Assembly: GCA_028225715.1 (NCBI GenBank)
Contig: JAOIXS010000013.1
Coordinates: 1 to 24,723, forward strand
Reading direction: 5' to 3'
From: Candidatus Pelagibacter sp.
GTDB lineage: Bacteria; Pseudomonadota; Alphaproteobacteria; Pelagibacterales; Pelagibacteraceae
DNA: 24,723 nucleotides
Part shown: positions 5,822 to 13,696 of the stretch, piece after piece
Numbering within the stretch: the first letter of the stretch is position 1
Layout: each line of letters opens with the position of its first letter
Program-made: the position numbers and the translations under genes
Notes under the pieces: model-generated
Databases searched by the model: none
What the model was told of the DNA's origin: nothing
The model's input: only the letters and a program-made list of their open reading frames with translations

Positions 5822-7516
5822 TTATAGGATAAGGTCTCTAATAGTTAATTGAAGAGTTTTTTTATTGTTCCAGATATTTTCATTGATTTGACCTATTACA
5901 TTTATGTTTTTTTTATAATTCATTAAGTGTTCACCAATCTTAGTATTAATGGAATTAAAAGATATTGAATTAATTGAAAACCCTGTTTTGGATTTTAATA
6001 TTGAAGATATGTGCTTGTTATTTAGCACTATGGGCTTAATTATACTTAAATTTTTTAACATGAATGTTGGCACAGAGTTTCCTGTACCAAAGGGTTCTAA
6101 TTTCTTTATATCATGATAAAAATCTTGATTAAATGCTAATGATGAAACTTCTGATTCATACCAAAATATATTATTATTAATAGTATTAGATTTTAAAAAA
6201 TCCTTTAATATATAATTTTCAAAATCGTTAAGATTTGCTTTATTTAGCGTAAATCCTGCAGCCATATTATGACCACCACCATTCAAAATAATGCCTTGGT
6301 CAAGTGAATTTTTAATTACATGACCAATATTGTAATTATAAACTGATCTTGCAGATCCTTTTAATAATTCATTAGACGCAGTTATAACAATAGAGGGTTT
6401 ATTAAAATAGTCTTTCAATCTTGCTGCAATAATTCCAATTAAACCTTCGTTTATATTTGGATTATAATAAATAATTACCTCTTTATTTTCTTTTTCAATT
6501 ATTTGAAAATCAATTTCATTTAATATTAAAGTTTCAATTTCTTTTCTTTTATTATTCAATTTAATTAAATAAGTAGACCTATCTTTGATAACTTGATCAT
6601 TATTAGAAGATAATAATTCTGAAGCATATTGAGACTTACCCAACCTACCCCCAGCATTTAATATAGGTCCAATTAAATAACCTAAATCATTAATATTAAT
6701 TTTATTTTTTTTTTTATTTAATTCAAACAAAGTGTTCAAAGGTAAATTTTTTGTTATATCAAAATTTTTAAGGGCATTTAATGCAATTAATCTATTAAGC
6801 TTTCTTAAAGGCATAACATCACACACTGTAGCTAATAAAACATATATCAAATAATCAGATATATTTATTTCACTTTTAATTTCTTTAATTAATAAATCTA
6901 AAAAAAAATAGGAAAGAGAGGTTGCGCATAAATAGTCATATTCTTTATAACCATTATCTTTTTTTGGGTTTATAATTGAGTTTGCATTTGGAAAAGGTTT
7001 ATTAATTTCATGATGATCAATAATTAAAGACTTTATTTCATTCTCATTTAAAAAATTTATTGCTTCATTAGAGGTAGAGCCACAATCTACCATTATAATC
7101 AATTTAGGTTTGTCTAAGATTAGTTTTTGGAATAATTTTTTAGTCGCACCATAGCCATCTTTTTCCCTATCAGGTATATAGTAAAAAAATGGATGATTTA
7201 TACTTTCTAAAAACTTAATAAATAATGATGTAGCAGCAGACCCATCGACATCATAATCACCTAAAATACATATTTTTTCATTGTTATTAATGCAATTAAC
7301 AACAAGTTTAATAGATTGATTAAAATCTTTATTATCTAAAAAAACATTGTTTAAATTTAAATCTGTATTTATTGTTGCAATTTCATTATCATCGAATTTT
7401 CTTGAAATAATTAGTCTAGATAAAATGTCACTAAAATCAAAATCTTGTCTTAGTTTATCTAATATATTTTGATTAATTCTTTTTTGTTCCCACTTCTTAC
7501 CTGAAACAGAAATCAT
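5822..7516 (-). CDS. recJ: Single-stranded-DNA-specific 5'-3' exonuclease RecJ
   Basis: RecJ degrades 5'-ended single strands during recombinational repair (RecFOR pathway) and mismatch repair. The 564-residue length matches the family (E. coli about 577). The DHH phosphoesterase motifs are all present: GDYDVDG with D87/D89/D91, DCG with D144, DHHE at 167-170, and ATVCDVMPL with D233. The DHHA1 domain has GGGHNMAAGF at about 413-422, and a C-terminal OB-like domain follows. The ATG overlaps the stop of glpX by 4 bp (ATGA), so the two are translationally coupled; glpX beside recJ is a familiar alphaproteobacterial neighbourhood. The stop codon is 50 bp from the 5' end of tRNA-Glu, which reads the same way. 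Confidence 0.96.
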   Translation of the reverse strand: MISVSGKKWEQKRINQNILDKLRQDFDFSDILSRLIISRKFDDNEIATINTDLNLNNVFLDNKDFNQSIKLVVNCINNNEKICILGDYDVDGSAATSLFIKFLESINHPFFYYIPDREKDGYGATKKLFQKLILDKPKLIIMVDCGSTSNEAINFLNENEIKSLIIDHHEINKPFPNANSIINPKKDNGYKEYDYLCATSLSYFFLDLLIKEIKSEINISDYLIYVLLATVCDVMPLRKLNRLIALNALKNFDITKNLPLNTLFELNKKKNKININDLGYLIGPILNAGGRLGKSQYASELLSSNNDQVIKDRSTYLIKLNNKRKEIETLILNEIDFQIIEKENKEVIIYYNPNINEGLIGIIAARLKDYFNKPSIVITASNELLKGSARSVYNYNIGHVIKNSLDQGIILNGGGHNMAAGFTLNKANLNDFENYILKDFLKSNTINNNIFWYESEVSSLAFNQDFYHDIKKLEPFGTGNSVPTFMLKNLSIIKPIVLNNKHISSILKSKTGFSINSISFNSINTKIGEHLMNYKKNINVIGQINENIWNNKKTLQLTIRDLIL

Positions 7517-8460
7517 TCTTTAATAAAATTTGTTCTCTTTACAATTTCTTTATATTCTAAATTTTTATGAGTAACTAGTGTTTCGGTAATATACTTGGTA
7601 TCCCGAATCTCTACTCTATTTAGCATCTCACTAGAAGTAATACCTGTTGAACAGAATATAGAGTCCCCTTTTATAATTTCATTTAATTCGTATTTTTTGT
7701 TTAAATCACTTATCCCCATTTTTCTGGCATCTTTAACATCTTTATCGTTATCAAATATAAATCTTCCTTGAAAATGGCAGTCAAAAGCATCAAGAGCTGC
7801 TGCTGCCAAAACTCCTTCTGGGCCTCCTCCAATTCCCAAAAATATATCAACATTGTATTTTGGATTTGTCACATACAATGCACCAAGAACATCACCATCA
7901 GTAATTAATTTAATATTAATATTTAATTGTTTTAATTCATTAATAATTTTTTTATGTCTTGGTCTATCCAAGACACATGCTGTGAGCGATGAGATATCTT
8001 TGTTTAGGAAATCTGCAAGATTTGTAACATTTTTCTTTAATGGAAAATCTAGATCAACTAATCCTTTTTCAATTGGTCCAGTTGCAATTTTATCCATATA
8101 AGTTTCTGGTGCATTAAAAAGATTTCCTTTTTCTGCAATAGCAATGACTGAAGTTGCGCCAGGTAAATTATTTGCTGCAAAATTTGTTCCCTCTAATGGA
8201 TCAACAGCAATATCAAAATAGGGTCCATTTTTATTTCCAAGTTTTTCACCTGTATAAAGCATAGGTGCCTCATCAAGTGAACCTTCACCAATAACAACTT
8301 CACCATTCATATCTATTTTATTTAATTCAGATCGCATTGCATCAACAGCTGCCTGATCTGCTGCAATTTTATCTTTTTTTCCAACCAAGTAAAATGATGC
8401 TAGAGCTGCTTTTTCAGAAACTTTTAAAATTTGATCAACATATTTTTTATCAATAGCCAT
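7513..8460 (-). CDS. glpX: Class II fructose-1,6-bisphosphatase GlpX
   Basis: Hydrolyses fructose 1,6-bisphosphate to fructose 6-phosphate and phosphate, the committed step of gluconeogenesis; cytoplasmic, metal-dependent. The 315-residue length is typical. Visible motifs are VIGEGSLDEAPML (about 56-68), the metal/phosphate site DPLEGT at 87-92, LDRPRH at about 164-169, DGD at 188-190, and the GGGPEG loop at 211-216. This is the class II (GlpX) rather than the class I (Fbp) fold. The start shares one base with the stop of the upstream transporter gene (TAATG), and its own end overlaps recJ. In many alphaproteobacteria a homoserine dehydrogenase gene precedes glpX; here an SbmA-like gene takes that place. 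Confidence 0.95.
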   Translation of the reverse strand: MAIDKKYVDQILKVSEKAALASFYLVGKKDKIAADQAAVDAMRSELNKIDMNGEVVIGEGSLDEAPMLYTGEKLGNKNGPYFDIAVDPLEGTNFAANNLPGATSVIAIAEKGNLFNAPETYMDKIATGPIEKGLVDLDFPLKKNVTNLADFLNKDISSLTACVLDRPRHKKIINELKQLNINIKLITDGDVLGALYVTNPKYNVDIFLGIGGGPEGVLAAAALDAFDCHFQGRFIFDNDKDVKDARKMGISDLNKKYELNEIIKGDSIFCSTGITSSEMLNRVEIRDTKYITETLVTHKNLEYKEIVKRTNFIKE

Positions 8461-9452
8461 TAAATTTTTTCGTTCATTGACTCAGTAGAATTTATCACAT
8501 TTTCAAATTCTCTTAGACGTTTATAAACACTTGCTAATTCTATAATGGTAGGCCAGGCTTTTAATAAGTATTGCATAGAACCTTCTACTCTTCCAAAGGC
8601 TCTTATTATTTGCTGCATAACACCTAATGTTACAACGCCAGCAACAATTGCTGGAGCTAAAAAAACATAAGCTGATAAAACATTGGCCTGTAAATAAGCC
8701 ATACGACCAACATTAAAATATAAATAACGTATATAGCTTAAAAAATGTATTGAACGAACATCATCAAATAACTCATTTATCGTTTTGGGTCTAACATTAT
8801 TATCATCTTCAGCTACTACTAGTATTTTTCTATAAGCAGCTTCTTTTTTTTGAAGGTCATATTCAACACCAACTAAACGTAATATCCAACCAAGTCCTAT
8901 CAAAAAAGCTGTACCCCCTAATGTCCAAAGCAATGCACCTGTTATTAATCCATATTGCCAATCACCAAAAAAGAAAATTGGTATACCAACAGAAAGTCCT
9001 AGTAGAATGGGAACAAACTGTATCAACACCATAACAGACTCTATGAAACTTGTGCCTAGAGATTCCATAATACGTGTAAATTTGATTGTATCCTCTTGAA
9101 CTCTTTGAGAAGCACCCTCTATTTTTCGAGCTTTATCATAAACTGAGTGATACCACTCCACCATTGCAGTTCTCCATCTAAATAAAAAGTGAGCTGTAAA
9201 AAAACTTATTGCAACATAAAGAGCAATATACATTCCTGCCAGTGTAATAAATGAAGCTAAACTAGCCCAGTACTCATCAATTGTAATTGCATTGGGAGCA
9301 GCAAGAGCTTTTTGAATCATGTCATAAAATTGACCAAACCATTCATTTATTTCAACATCGATTTTTACCTGAACCCACAATGAGGATAAAATTATAAATG
9401 ACCCTAACCAAGCCCATAATTGCCATTTTTTTTGAGTAAAAAATTTAAACAT
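8460..9452 (-). CDS. SbmA/BacA-like inner-membrane peptide transporter, N-terminally short
   Basis: A 330-residue polytopic membrane protein of the SbmA/BacA family, proton-driven importers of peptides such as microcins and antimicrobial peptides, related to ABC exporter membrane domains. Recognisable family segments are EWFGQFYDMIQKAL (37-50), FRWRTAM (91-97), IEGASQRVQEDTIKF (111-125), the EAAYRK...AEDD region, YFNVGRMAYLQ, and the C-terminal YLLKAWPTIIELASVYKRL. SbmA of E. coli has about 406 residues; from memory of that sequence this protein aligns from roughly residue 83 onward, so the first membrane helices are missing. The upstream gene ends only 2 bp before this ATG, which leaves no room for an extension. 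There is no ATPase domain. It is the second gene of a tRNA-Pro/NDUFS4-like/sbmA/glpX/recJ run. Confidence 0.88.
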   Translation of the reverse strand: MFKFFTQKKWQLWAWLGSFIILSSLWVQVKIDVEINEWFGQFYDMIQKALAAPNAITIDEYWASLASFITLAGMYIALYVAISFFTAHFLFRWRTAMVEWYHSVYDKARKIEGASQRVQEDTIKFTRIMESLGTSFIESVMVLIQFVPILLGLSVGIPIFFFGDWQYGLITGALLWTLGGTAFLIGLGWILRLVGVEYDLQKKEAAYRKILVVAEDDNNVRPKTINELFDDVRSIHFLSYIRYLYFNVGRMAYLQANVLSAYVFLAPAIVAGVVTLGVMQQIIRAFGRVEGSMQYLLKAWPTIIELASVYKRLREFENVINSTESMNEKI

Positions 9453-9454
9453 TG

Positions 9455-9736
9455 TTATTTTAGAAAATTATCTGCGTATGACTTTTTAATAGTTTTTCTT
9501 TTTTGAGGTTCAATAATTTCAAAATCTATCTTATTTTTTTTCGCATATTCTATTGCTAATTCTTTAGAAGAAAATTCTAAATTTAGTTCTGAAAGAGTAT
9601 TAGAGTTTGTCTCCCAACCCATCAAAGGATTAATACCAGTATCTTCAGTTTCAAATTCAAGTAACCATTTGTCTGATTTACCTAAACCAGACTGCATTGA
9701 GTTTTTTGTAGGTATATAAATTTTTGCTTTTTTCAT
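9455..9736 (-). CDS. NDUFS4-like accessory subunit of respiratory complex I
   Basis: A 93-residue homologue of the 18-kDa complex I subunit (NDUFS4; 'ETC complex I subunit conserved region'), found in alphaproteobacteria and mitochondria, where it sits on the peripheral arm of NADH dehydrogenase near the N-module. The sequence shows the family pattern: [14 protein letters not shown] (4-17), KWLLEFE (23-29), then [12 protein letters not shown] (36-47), and a Phe-x-Ser-x-x-x-Ala-Ile-x-Tyr-Ala helix (55-65). The open frame runs 16 codons further upstream, but those codons lie inside tRNA-Pro; the ATG at 9736 is the real start. That ATG is 4 nt after the encoded CCA of tRNA-Pro. The nuo operon itself is not in this window. 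Confidence 0.9.
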   Translation of the reverse strand: MKKAKIYIPTKNSMQSGLGKSDKWLLEFETEDTGINPLMGWETNSNTLSELNLEFSSKELAIEYAKKNKIDFEIIEPQKRKTIKKSYADNFLK

Positions 9737-9740
9737 AAAA

Positions 9741-9817
<77 letters not shown>

Positions 9818-9826
9818 ATTGAGGTA

Positions 9827-9854
9827 CTAATACATTAGATATTGATAATTTCAA
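9827..9854 (-). promoter_or_regulatory. Candidate promoter for tRNA-Pro and the genes behind it
   Basis: Read on the minus strand, TTGAAA (9849-9854) is followed after 16 bp by TATTAG (9827-9832), ending 9 bp before the 5' end of tRNA-Pro. The match to consensus is fair at -35 (5 of 6) and weak at -10 (4 of 6). If real, it would drive tRNA-Pro, the NDUFS4-like gene, the SbmA-like gene, glpX and recJ together. Confidence 0.3.
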
Positions 9855-9910
9855 AGAATAAAGAGCATCAATATTAAGGCTTTTTTATAAGAATCAGATA
9901 TACATCAATT

Positions 9911-10429
9911 ATGATCATTACCTGTAATAATTGTAATAAAAAATTTGATATAGACTCAACTTTAATCCCAGACAAAGGTCGTTTGTTGCAGTGTGCTAGC
10001 TGTGATCATAAATGGTTTTTTAAAAATGAAGTTCTTGAAAAAAAGATAAGCCCAATTAATGAAGATACTAGTATTGATAAGGTTAATATTTTTGACCAAA
10101 ATAATTCATCAATCAATAATGAAGAAAGTGTATCAGATGCACCTAATGATGAAGTTGAAGTTGAAGTAGATTTGGAAGAAGAAAATAAGGAAAAAATTGA
10201 GATTAACATAGATGAAACACCACAAGAAAATACTAAACCAAAAAAGCAAAAAAACTTTAAAATATTAAATATTTTTGTTGTAACAATTATTTCATTCGTA
10301 GCTTTCATAATTATTGTAGACACGTTTAAATATCCTATCGGAAAAATTGTCCCAAATGTCGAATTTATACTTTATAATCTGTATGAAAGTATTAAAGATA
10401 TCTCGTTATTTATTAGAGATTTAAATTAA
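9911..10429 (+). CDS. MJ0042-type zinc-ribbon membrane protein
   Basis: A 172-residue protein with an N-terminal zinc ribbon of the MJ0042/zinc_ribbon_4 type: MIITCNNCNKKF...QCASCDHKW, with Cys5, Cys8, Cys28 and Cys31 as the ligands. Residues 45-110 form a long, acidic, low-complexity linker (Glu/Asp/Asn). A single membrane helix follows at about 117-137, then a short tail. The ribbon is on the N-terminal, presumably cytoplasmic, side. Such proteins are common in alphaproteobacteria, often with a DUF3426-like C-terminal part; the function is not established. It leads a rightward group with nhaA (4 bp gap) and the glutathione peroxidase gene. Confidence 0.8.
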   Translation: MIITCNNCNKKFDIDSTLIPDKGRLLQCASCDHKWFFKNEVLEKKISPINEDTSIDKVNIFDQNNSSINNEESVSDAPNDEVEVEVDLEEENKEKIEINIDETPQENTKPKKQKNFKILNIFVVTIISFVAFIIIVDTFKYPIGKIVPNVEFILYNLYESIKDISLFIRDLN

Positions 10430-10433
10430 AATT

Positions 10434-11606
10434 ATGATCAAAAATCTTTCAAAACCCTTTAAATGGTTTTTTCAGTTAGAAGCAGCAAGTGGTCTTGTAT
10501 TATTAATTGCTGCAATTATCGCTCTAGTAATAAGTAATTCTAGTTTTAGTAATTTATATTTTGATACATTAAACCAATACCTGTTTATAGGTATTAATGA
10601 TTTTGGTTTAAAACTTTCCGTACATCATTGGATTAATGATTTATTGATGGCAATTTTCTTTTTCTTTGTAACTCTAGAAATTAAACGAGAATTTATTCAA
10701 GGTGAACTTTCTAACTTAAAAAAAGCTTTACTTCCAATTATAGGAGCAGTTGGAGGAATGGTTGTCCCTGCTCTAGTTTATGTTTTTATAAACCTTGGGA
10801 ATTCTGAAACATTGAATGGTTGGGCAATTCCATCTGCTACTGACATTGCGTTTTCACTGGGAATTTTATCTTTACTTGGTTCAAGAGTTCCAATTTCTTT
10901 AAAAATTTTTTTAACAGCTCTCGCTATTATTGATGATCTTGGTGCAATATTAATTATAGCTTTTTTCTACTCTGGTGACTTAAACATAAGCTATTTAAGT
11001 TTAATCTTAATTTCATATATTTTATTACTTACTTTAAATAAACTTGGTGTGAAAAAATTTATTCCTTATTTAATAATTGGTGCTTTCATGTGGTTCTTCA
11101 CATATAAGTCTGGAATTCACGCAACAATAGCAGGTGTTCTTTTAGCTTCGACCATACCTCATAGAATTAAAGATAAAGATTTTTCTTTATTAATTAAACT
11201 TGAGCATGCAATCAGCCCTTATGTCGCTTTTATGATAATGCCTATATTTGCATTCGCTAATGCAGGCGTATCTTTAGAGGGATTATCATTAACTTCGTTA
11301 TTAGAACCGGTTCCATTAGGTATTCTTTTAGGGTTGTTTGTTGGTAAACAAGTTGGAGTAATGTTGATTTCTTTCATTGCGGTTAAATTTGGCGTGGCTC
11401 AGATGCCTGATAAGTCTAATTGGTTAAGTCTATATGGAGTTTCAATATTAACAGGTGTTGGCTTTACAATGAGTTTATTTGTTGGAAACTTAGCTTTTGC
11501 TGAAAATATACAGTATATAGATGGTGTAAAAATTGGTGTACTTGCAGGATCTTTACTTTCTACAGTATTTGGATATTTTATATTACTGTATGCCTCTAAA
11601 AAGTAA
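10434..11606 (+). CDS. nhaA: Na+/H+ antiporter NhaA
   Basis: Electrogenic antiporter of the inner membrane that expels Na+ in exchange for two H+, keeping cytoplasmic pH and sodium in range; useful to a cell in sea water. The 390-residue length equals the family norm (E. coli 388). The N-terminus FKWFFQLEAASGLVLLIAA is the typical start. The ion-binding aspartates are present: Asp137 in SATDIAF (E. coli Asp133) and Asp167-Asp168 in AIIDDLGAI (E. coli Asp163-Asp164). HHWINDLLMAIFFFFVTLEIKRE at residues 64-86 and the KSGIHATIAGVLLA helix also match. It lies 4 bp after the zinc-ribbon gene and 3 bp before the peroxidase gene, so all three are probably one transcript. Confidence 0.96.
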   Translation: MIKNLSKPFKWFFQLEAASGLVLLIAAIIALVISNSSFSNLYFDTLNQYLFIGINDFGLKLSVHHWINDLLMAIFFFFVTLEIKREFIQGELSNLKKALLPIIGAVGGMVVPALVYVFINLGNSETLNGWAIPSATDIAFSLGILSLLGSRVPISLKIFLTALAIIDDLGAILIIAFFYSGDLNISYLSLILISYILLLTLNKLGVKKFIPYLIIGAFMWFFTYKSGIHATIAGVLLASTIPHRIKDKDFSLLIKLEHAISPYVAFMIMPIFAFANAGVSLEGLSLTSLLEPVPLGILLGLFVGKQVGVMLISFIAVKFGVAQMPDKSNWLSLYGVSILTGVGFTMSLFVGNLAFAENIQYIDGVKIGVLAGSLLSTVFGYFILLYASKK

Positions 11607-11609
11607 GTC

Positions 11610-12164
11610 ATGTTTTATAAAAATAATTTATTAATCTTACTAATTATAACTATGTTTACTTTTTTTGAAAAAGCTGATGCTAAATATGAAAAGCTATTTT
11701 TTGATCACTCAATAAAAAATATTAATAATGAAACCATGGATCTAAATCAATACAAAGGAAAAACTATACTTTTAGTAAATGTTGCCAGTAAATGTGGCTT
11801 TACTAAACAATATACAGGGCTGCAAGATCTTTATGAAAAGTATAAAGACAGAGGTTTCTATGTAATTGGTGTTCCATCAAATCAGTTTGGTGGGCAAGAA
11901 CCAGGGACTAATTCAGAAATTAAAGATTTTTGTGAAACTAATTTTAATATTACTTTTCCAATAACTGACAAAACTGATGTTAAAGGTAATGATGCCCATG
12001 ACTTATATAAATGGGCAAAAAAAAATTATGGAAACTCGACAGTTCCTAAGTGGAATTTTCATAAAATTTTAATTAATAAAGAAGGAAAAATACAGAATAC
12101 GTTCAATTCTTTTATTAAACCAATGTCAGATAAGATAACAAAACAAATAGATTTAATTCTATAG
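11610..12164 (+). CDS. Exported glutathione peroxidase-family thiol peroxidase
   Basis: A 184-residue peroxidase of the GPx family that reduces hydroperoxides with thiols. Residues 1-24 form a signal peptide (hydrophobic LLILLIITMFTFF, ending ADA-K), so it should act in the periplasm; many bacterial GPx proteins are cytoplasmic. The catalytic triad is complete: peroxidatic Cys62 in NVASKCGFT, Gln96 in SNQFGGQEP, and Trp148-Asn149 in WNF. Cys108 in DFCETNF may be the resolving cysteine, which would imply thioredoxin-type recycling. It is a cysteine, not selenocysteine, enzyme. It is the last gene of the rightward group, and its stop overlaps the convergent metallo-hydrolase stop by 6 bp. Confidence 0.93.
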   Translation: MFYKNNLLILLIITMFTFFEKADAKYEKLFFDHSIKNINNETMDLNQYKGKTILLVNVASKCGFTKQYTGLQDLYEKYKDRGFYVIGVPSNQFGGQEPGTNSEIKDFCETNFNITFPITDKTDVKGNDAHDLYKWAKKNYGNSTVPKWNFHKILINKEGKIQNTFNSFIKPMSDKITKQIDLIL

Positions 12165-12932
12165 TCCAACAGTCATACCATCGAAACCAGGAATAATATT
12201 TTTAGGTAATCTTTTTTTAAGTTTTACATAATCTAAATCACTATGCATATTTGTTAATATAGTTTTTCTAGGAGTAAGGATTTTAACTAGTTCTAAAACT
12301 TGATCTAAATTAAAATGAGCTAAATGATCACGATACCATAGACAGTCAATAATTAAGTATTTTAAATTTCTTAATTTTTTGTAATCTTTTTTAAAGAATA
12401 AACTAATATCACTTGCATAGGCTAATTTATTATTAATTAGATAACATATACTTTTAATATTACCATGTTGAACTGGTATTGATTCAATTTTAATTTTTTT
12501 ATTTTTATTTGTAAATTGATGTTCTTTTTTAAGAGTATTAATATTTAAAGTAGATGGATAACCATAAGATGATTTAAAACAATACTTAAAAGTAGAAAGT
12601 AAATATTTCTTAGTATTTGAGTCAGCATAGACTGGAATTTGTTTTTTATTTATCAAAAAAAATGGGCGAAGGTCATTAATACCATGTGTTTGGTCAGCAT
12701 GAAGATGTGTGTAAAAAACTTTACTAATAGATTTAATTTTATTTTCTAGAAGTTGTGACCTCAAATCTGGTGATGTATCTATTAAAATATTTTCATCGTT
12801 AAATTTAATTAAAGCAGAACATCTAGTTCTAAAATTTTTTTTATTTCTTAAATCACAATCACCTGAATAGCCATCTGCTCTTGGTACACCCATTGAGCTA
12901 CCACTACCCAATATGACAAATTTAAGAGTCAT
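12159..12932 (-). CDS. Metallo-beta-lactamase-fold hydrolase (PhnP-like)
   Basis: A 257-residue metallohydrolase. The fold signature is plain: FVILGSGSSMGVPRADG near the N-terminus, then ILIDTSPDLR (49-58), and the THLHADQTHG metal motif with His76, His78, Asp80 and the nearby His83. Further probable ligands are His156 (VQHG), Asp175 (ASDIS) and His230 (NMHSD). Cys26 and Cys38 near the N-terminus recall the metal-binding cysteines of PhnP-type phosphodiesterases. No phosphonate genes are nearby; in alphaproteobacteria this gene regularly follows tatD, so a nucleotide or RNA phosphodiester substrate is plausible but unproven. Its start shares one base with the tatD stop (TAATG). Confidence 0.88.
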   Translation of the reverse strand: MTLKFVILGSGSSMGVPRADGYSGDCDLRNKKNFRTRCSALIKFNDENILIDTSPDLRSQLLENKIKSISKVFYTHLHADQTHGINDLRPFFLINKKQIPVYADSNTKKYLLSTFKYCFKSSYGYPSTLNINTLKKEHQFTNKNKKIKIESIPVQHGNIKSICYLINNKLAYASDISLFFKKDYKKLRNLKYLIIDCLWYRDHLAHFNLDQVLELVKILTPRKTILTNMHSDLDYVKLKKRLPKNIIPGFDGMTVGL

Positions 12933-13696
12933 TATAGTTTAAAAAGTTTATTAAAATTTTTAGTAGTTAAATCAGACATTTCCTGATCAGTCTTTTCTTT
13001 TAAAATAGATAATTTTTCTAGAGTATATTTGATAAAACTTGGTTCATTTTTTTTCCCTCTCATCGGTATGGGGGCTAAAAATGGACTATCTGTTTCAACA
13101 AGTAGTTTATCTAAAGGAATATTTCTAAAAGTTTCCTGAAGATCTAAACTATTTTTAAAAGTAATGATTCCACTTGCCGAAAAAAAGGCATTTAATTCAA
13201 GTAATTGATTTGCAAAATTTAACGAACCAGTAAAACAATGCATTAAAATTTTAAGCTTTTTTGTTTTATATGATTTTAAAATTTCATATGTTTCATCCTC
13301 AGCATTTCTAGAATGTATGATAATAGGCATATTAAGCTCTATAGAAGCCTCTATATGAGCTTTAAAGCTATCAATTTGTCTTTCTTTGTTGCTATGATTA
13401 TAAAAAAAATCTAAGCCTGTTTCACCAATACCAATAATTCGTTCATTTTGATTTATTTGATTTATTATATAGCTTTTATCAATTAAATGGCTTTCCTCAG
13501 TTTCATGGGGATGAATGCCAAAAGTTCCATAAATCATTGGATCTATTTTAATAATTTTATTGATCCTATCAAAACTTTCTACTGTAGTACATATTGTTAA
13601 TAGTTTTGAGATACCAACTTCTTTAGATCTTTTTATAACTTCATTTAAATTTTTAAGTAAAGGTTCGTGATCTAAATGGCAATGAGAATCAATCAT
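12932..13696 (-). CDS. TatD-family metal-dependent deoxyribonuclease
   Basis: A 254-residue amidohydrolase-fold nuclease of the TatD/YcfH family, linked to DNA repair and turnover in other bacteria. Metal-ligand motifs are all visible: HCH at residues 5-7 (DSHCHLD), Glu92 in GETGLDF, His128 in IIIHSR, His153 in MHCFTG, and Asp203 in ETDSPFLAP. The open frame can begin four codons earlier at a TTG (13708), but the family N-terminus is MIDSHCHLD, so the ATG at 13696 is preferred. That start overlaps the metG stop by 8 bp (ATGATTGA). The gene order metG-tatD-metallohydrolase is conserved in alphaproteobacteria. Confidence 0.93.
   Translation of the reverse strand: MIDSHCHLDHEPLLKNLNEVIKRSKEVGISKLLTICTTVESFDRINKIIKIDPMIYGTFGIHPHETEESHLIDKSYIINQINQNERIIGIGETGLDFFYNHSNKERQIDSFKAHIEASIELNMPIIIHSRNAEDETYEILKSYKTKKLKILMHCFTGSLNFANQLLELNAFFSASGIITFKNSLDLQETFRNIPLDKLLVETDSPFLAPIPMRGKKNEPSFIKYTLEKLSILKEKTDQEMSDLTTKNFNKLFKL

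Noticed and set aside
10006..10323. Long minus-strand reading frame opposite the zinc-ribbon gene
   Set aside because: Low-complexity Ser/Thr translation caused by the acidic linker codons of the real gene on the plus strand.
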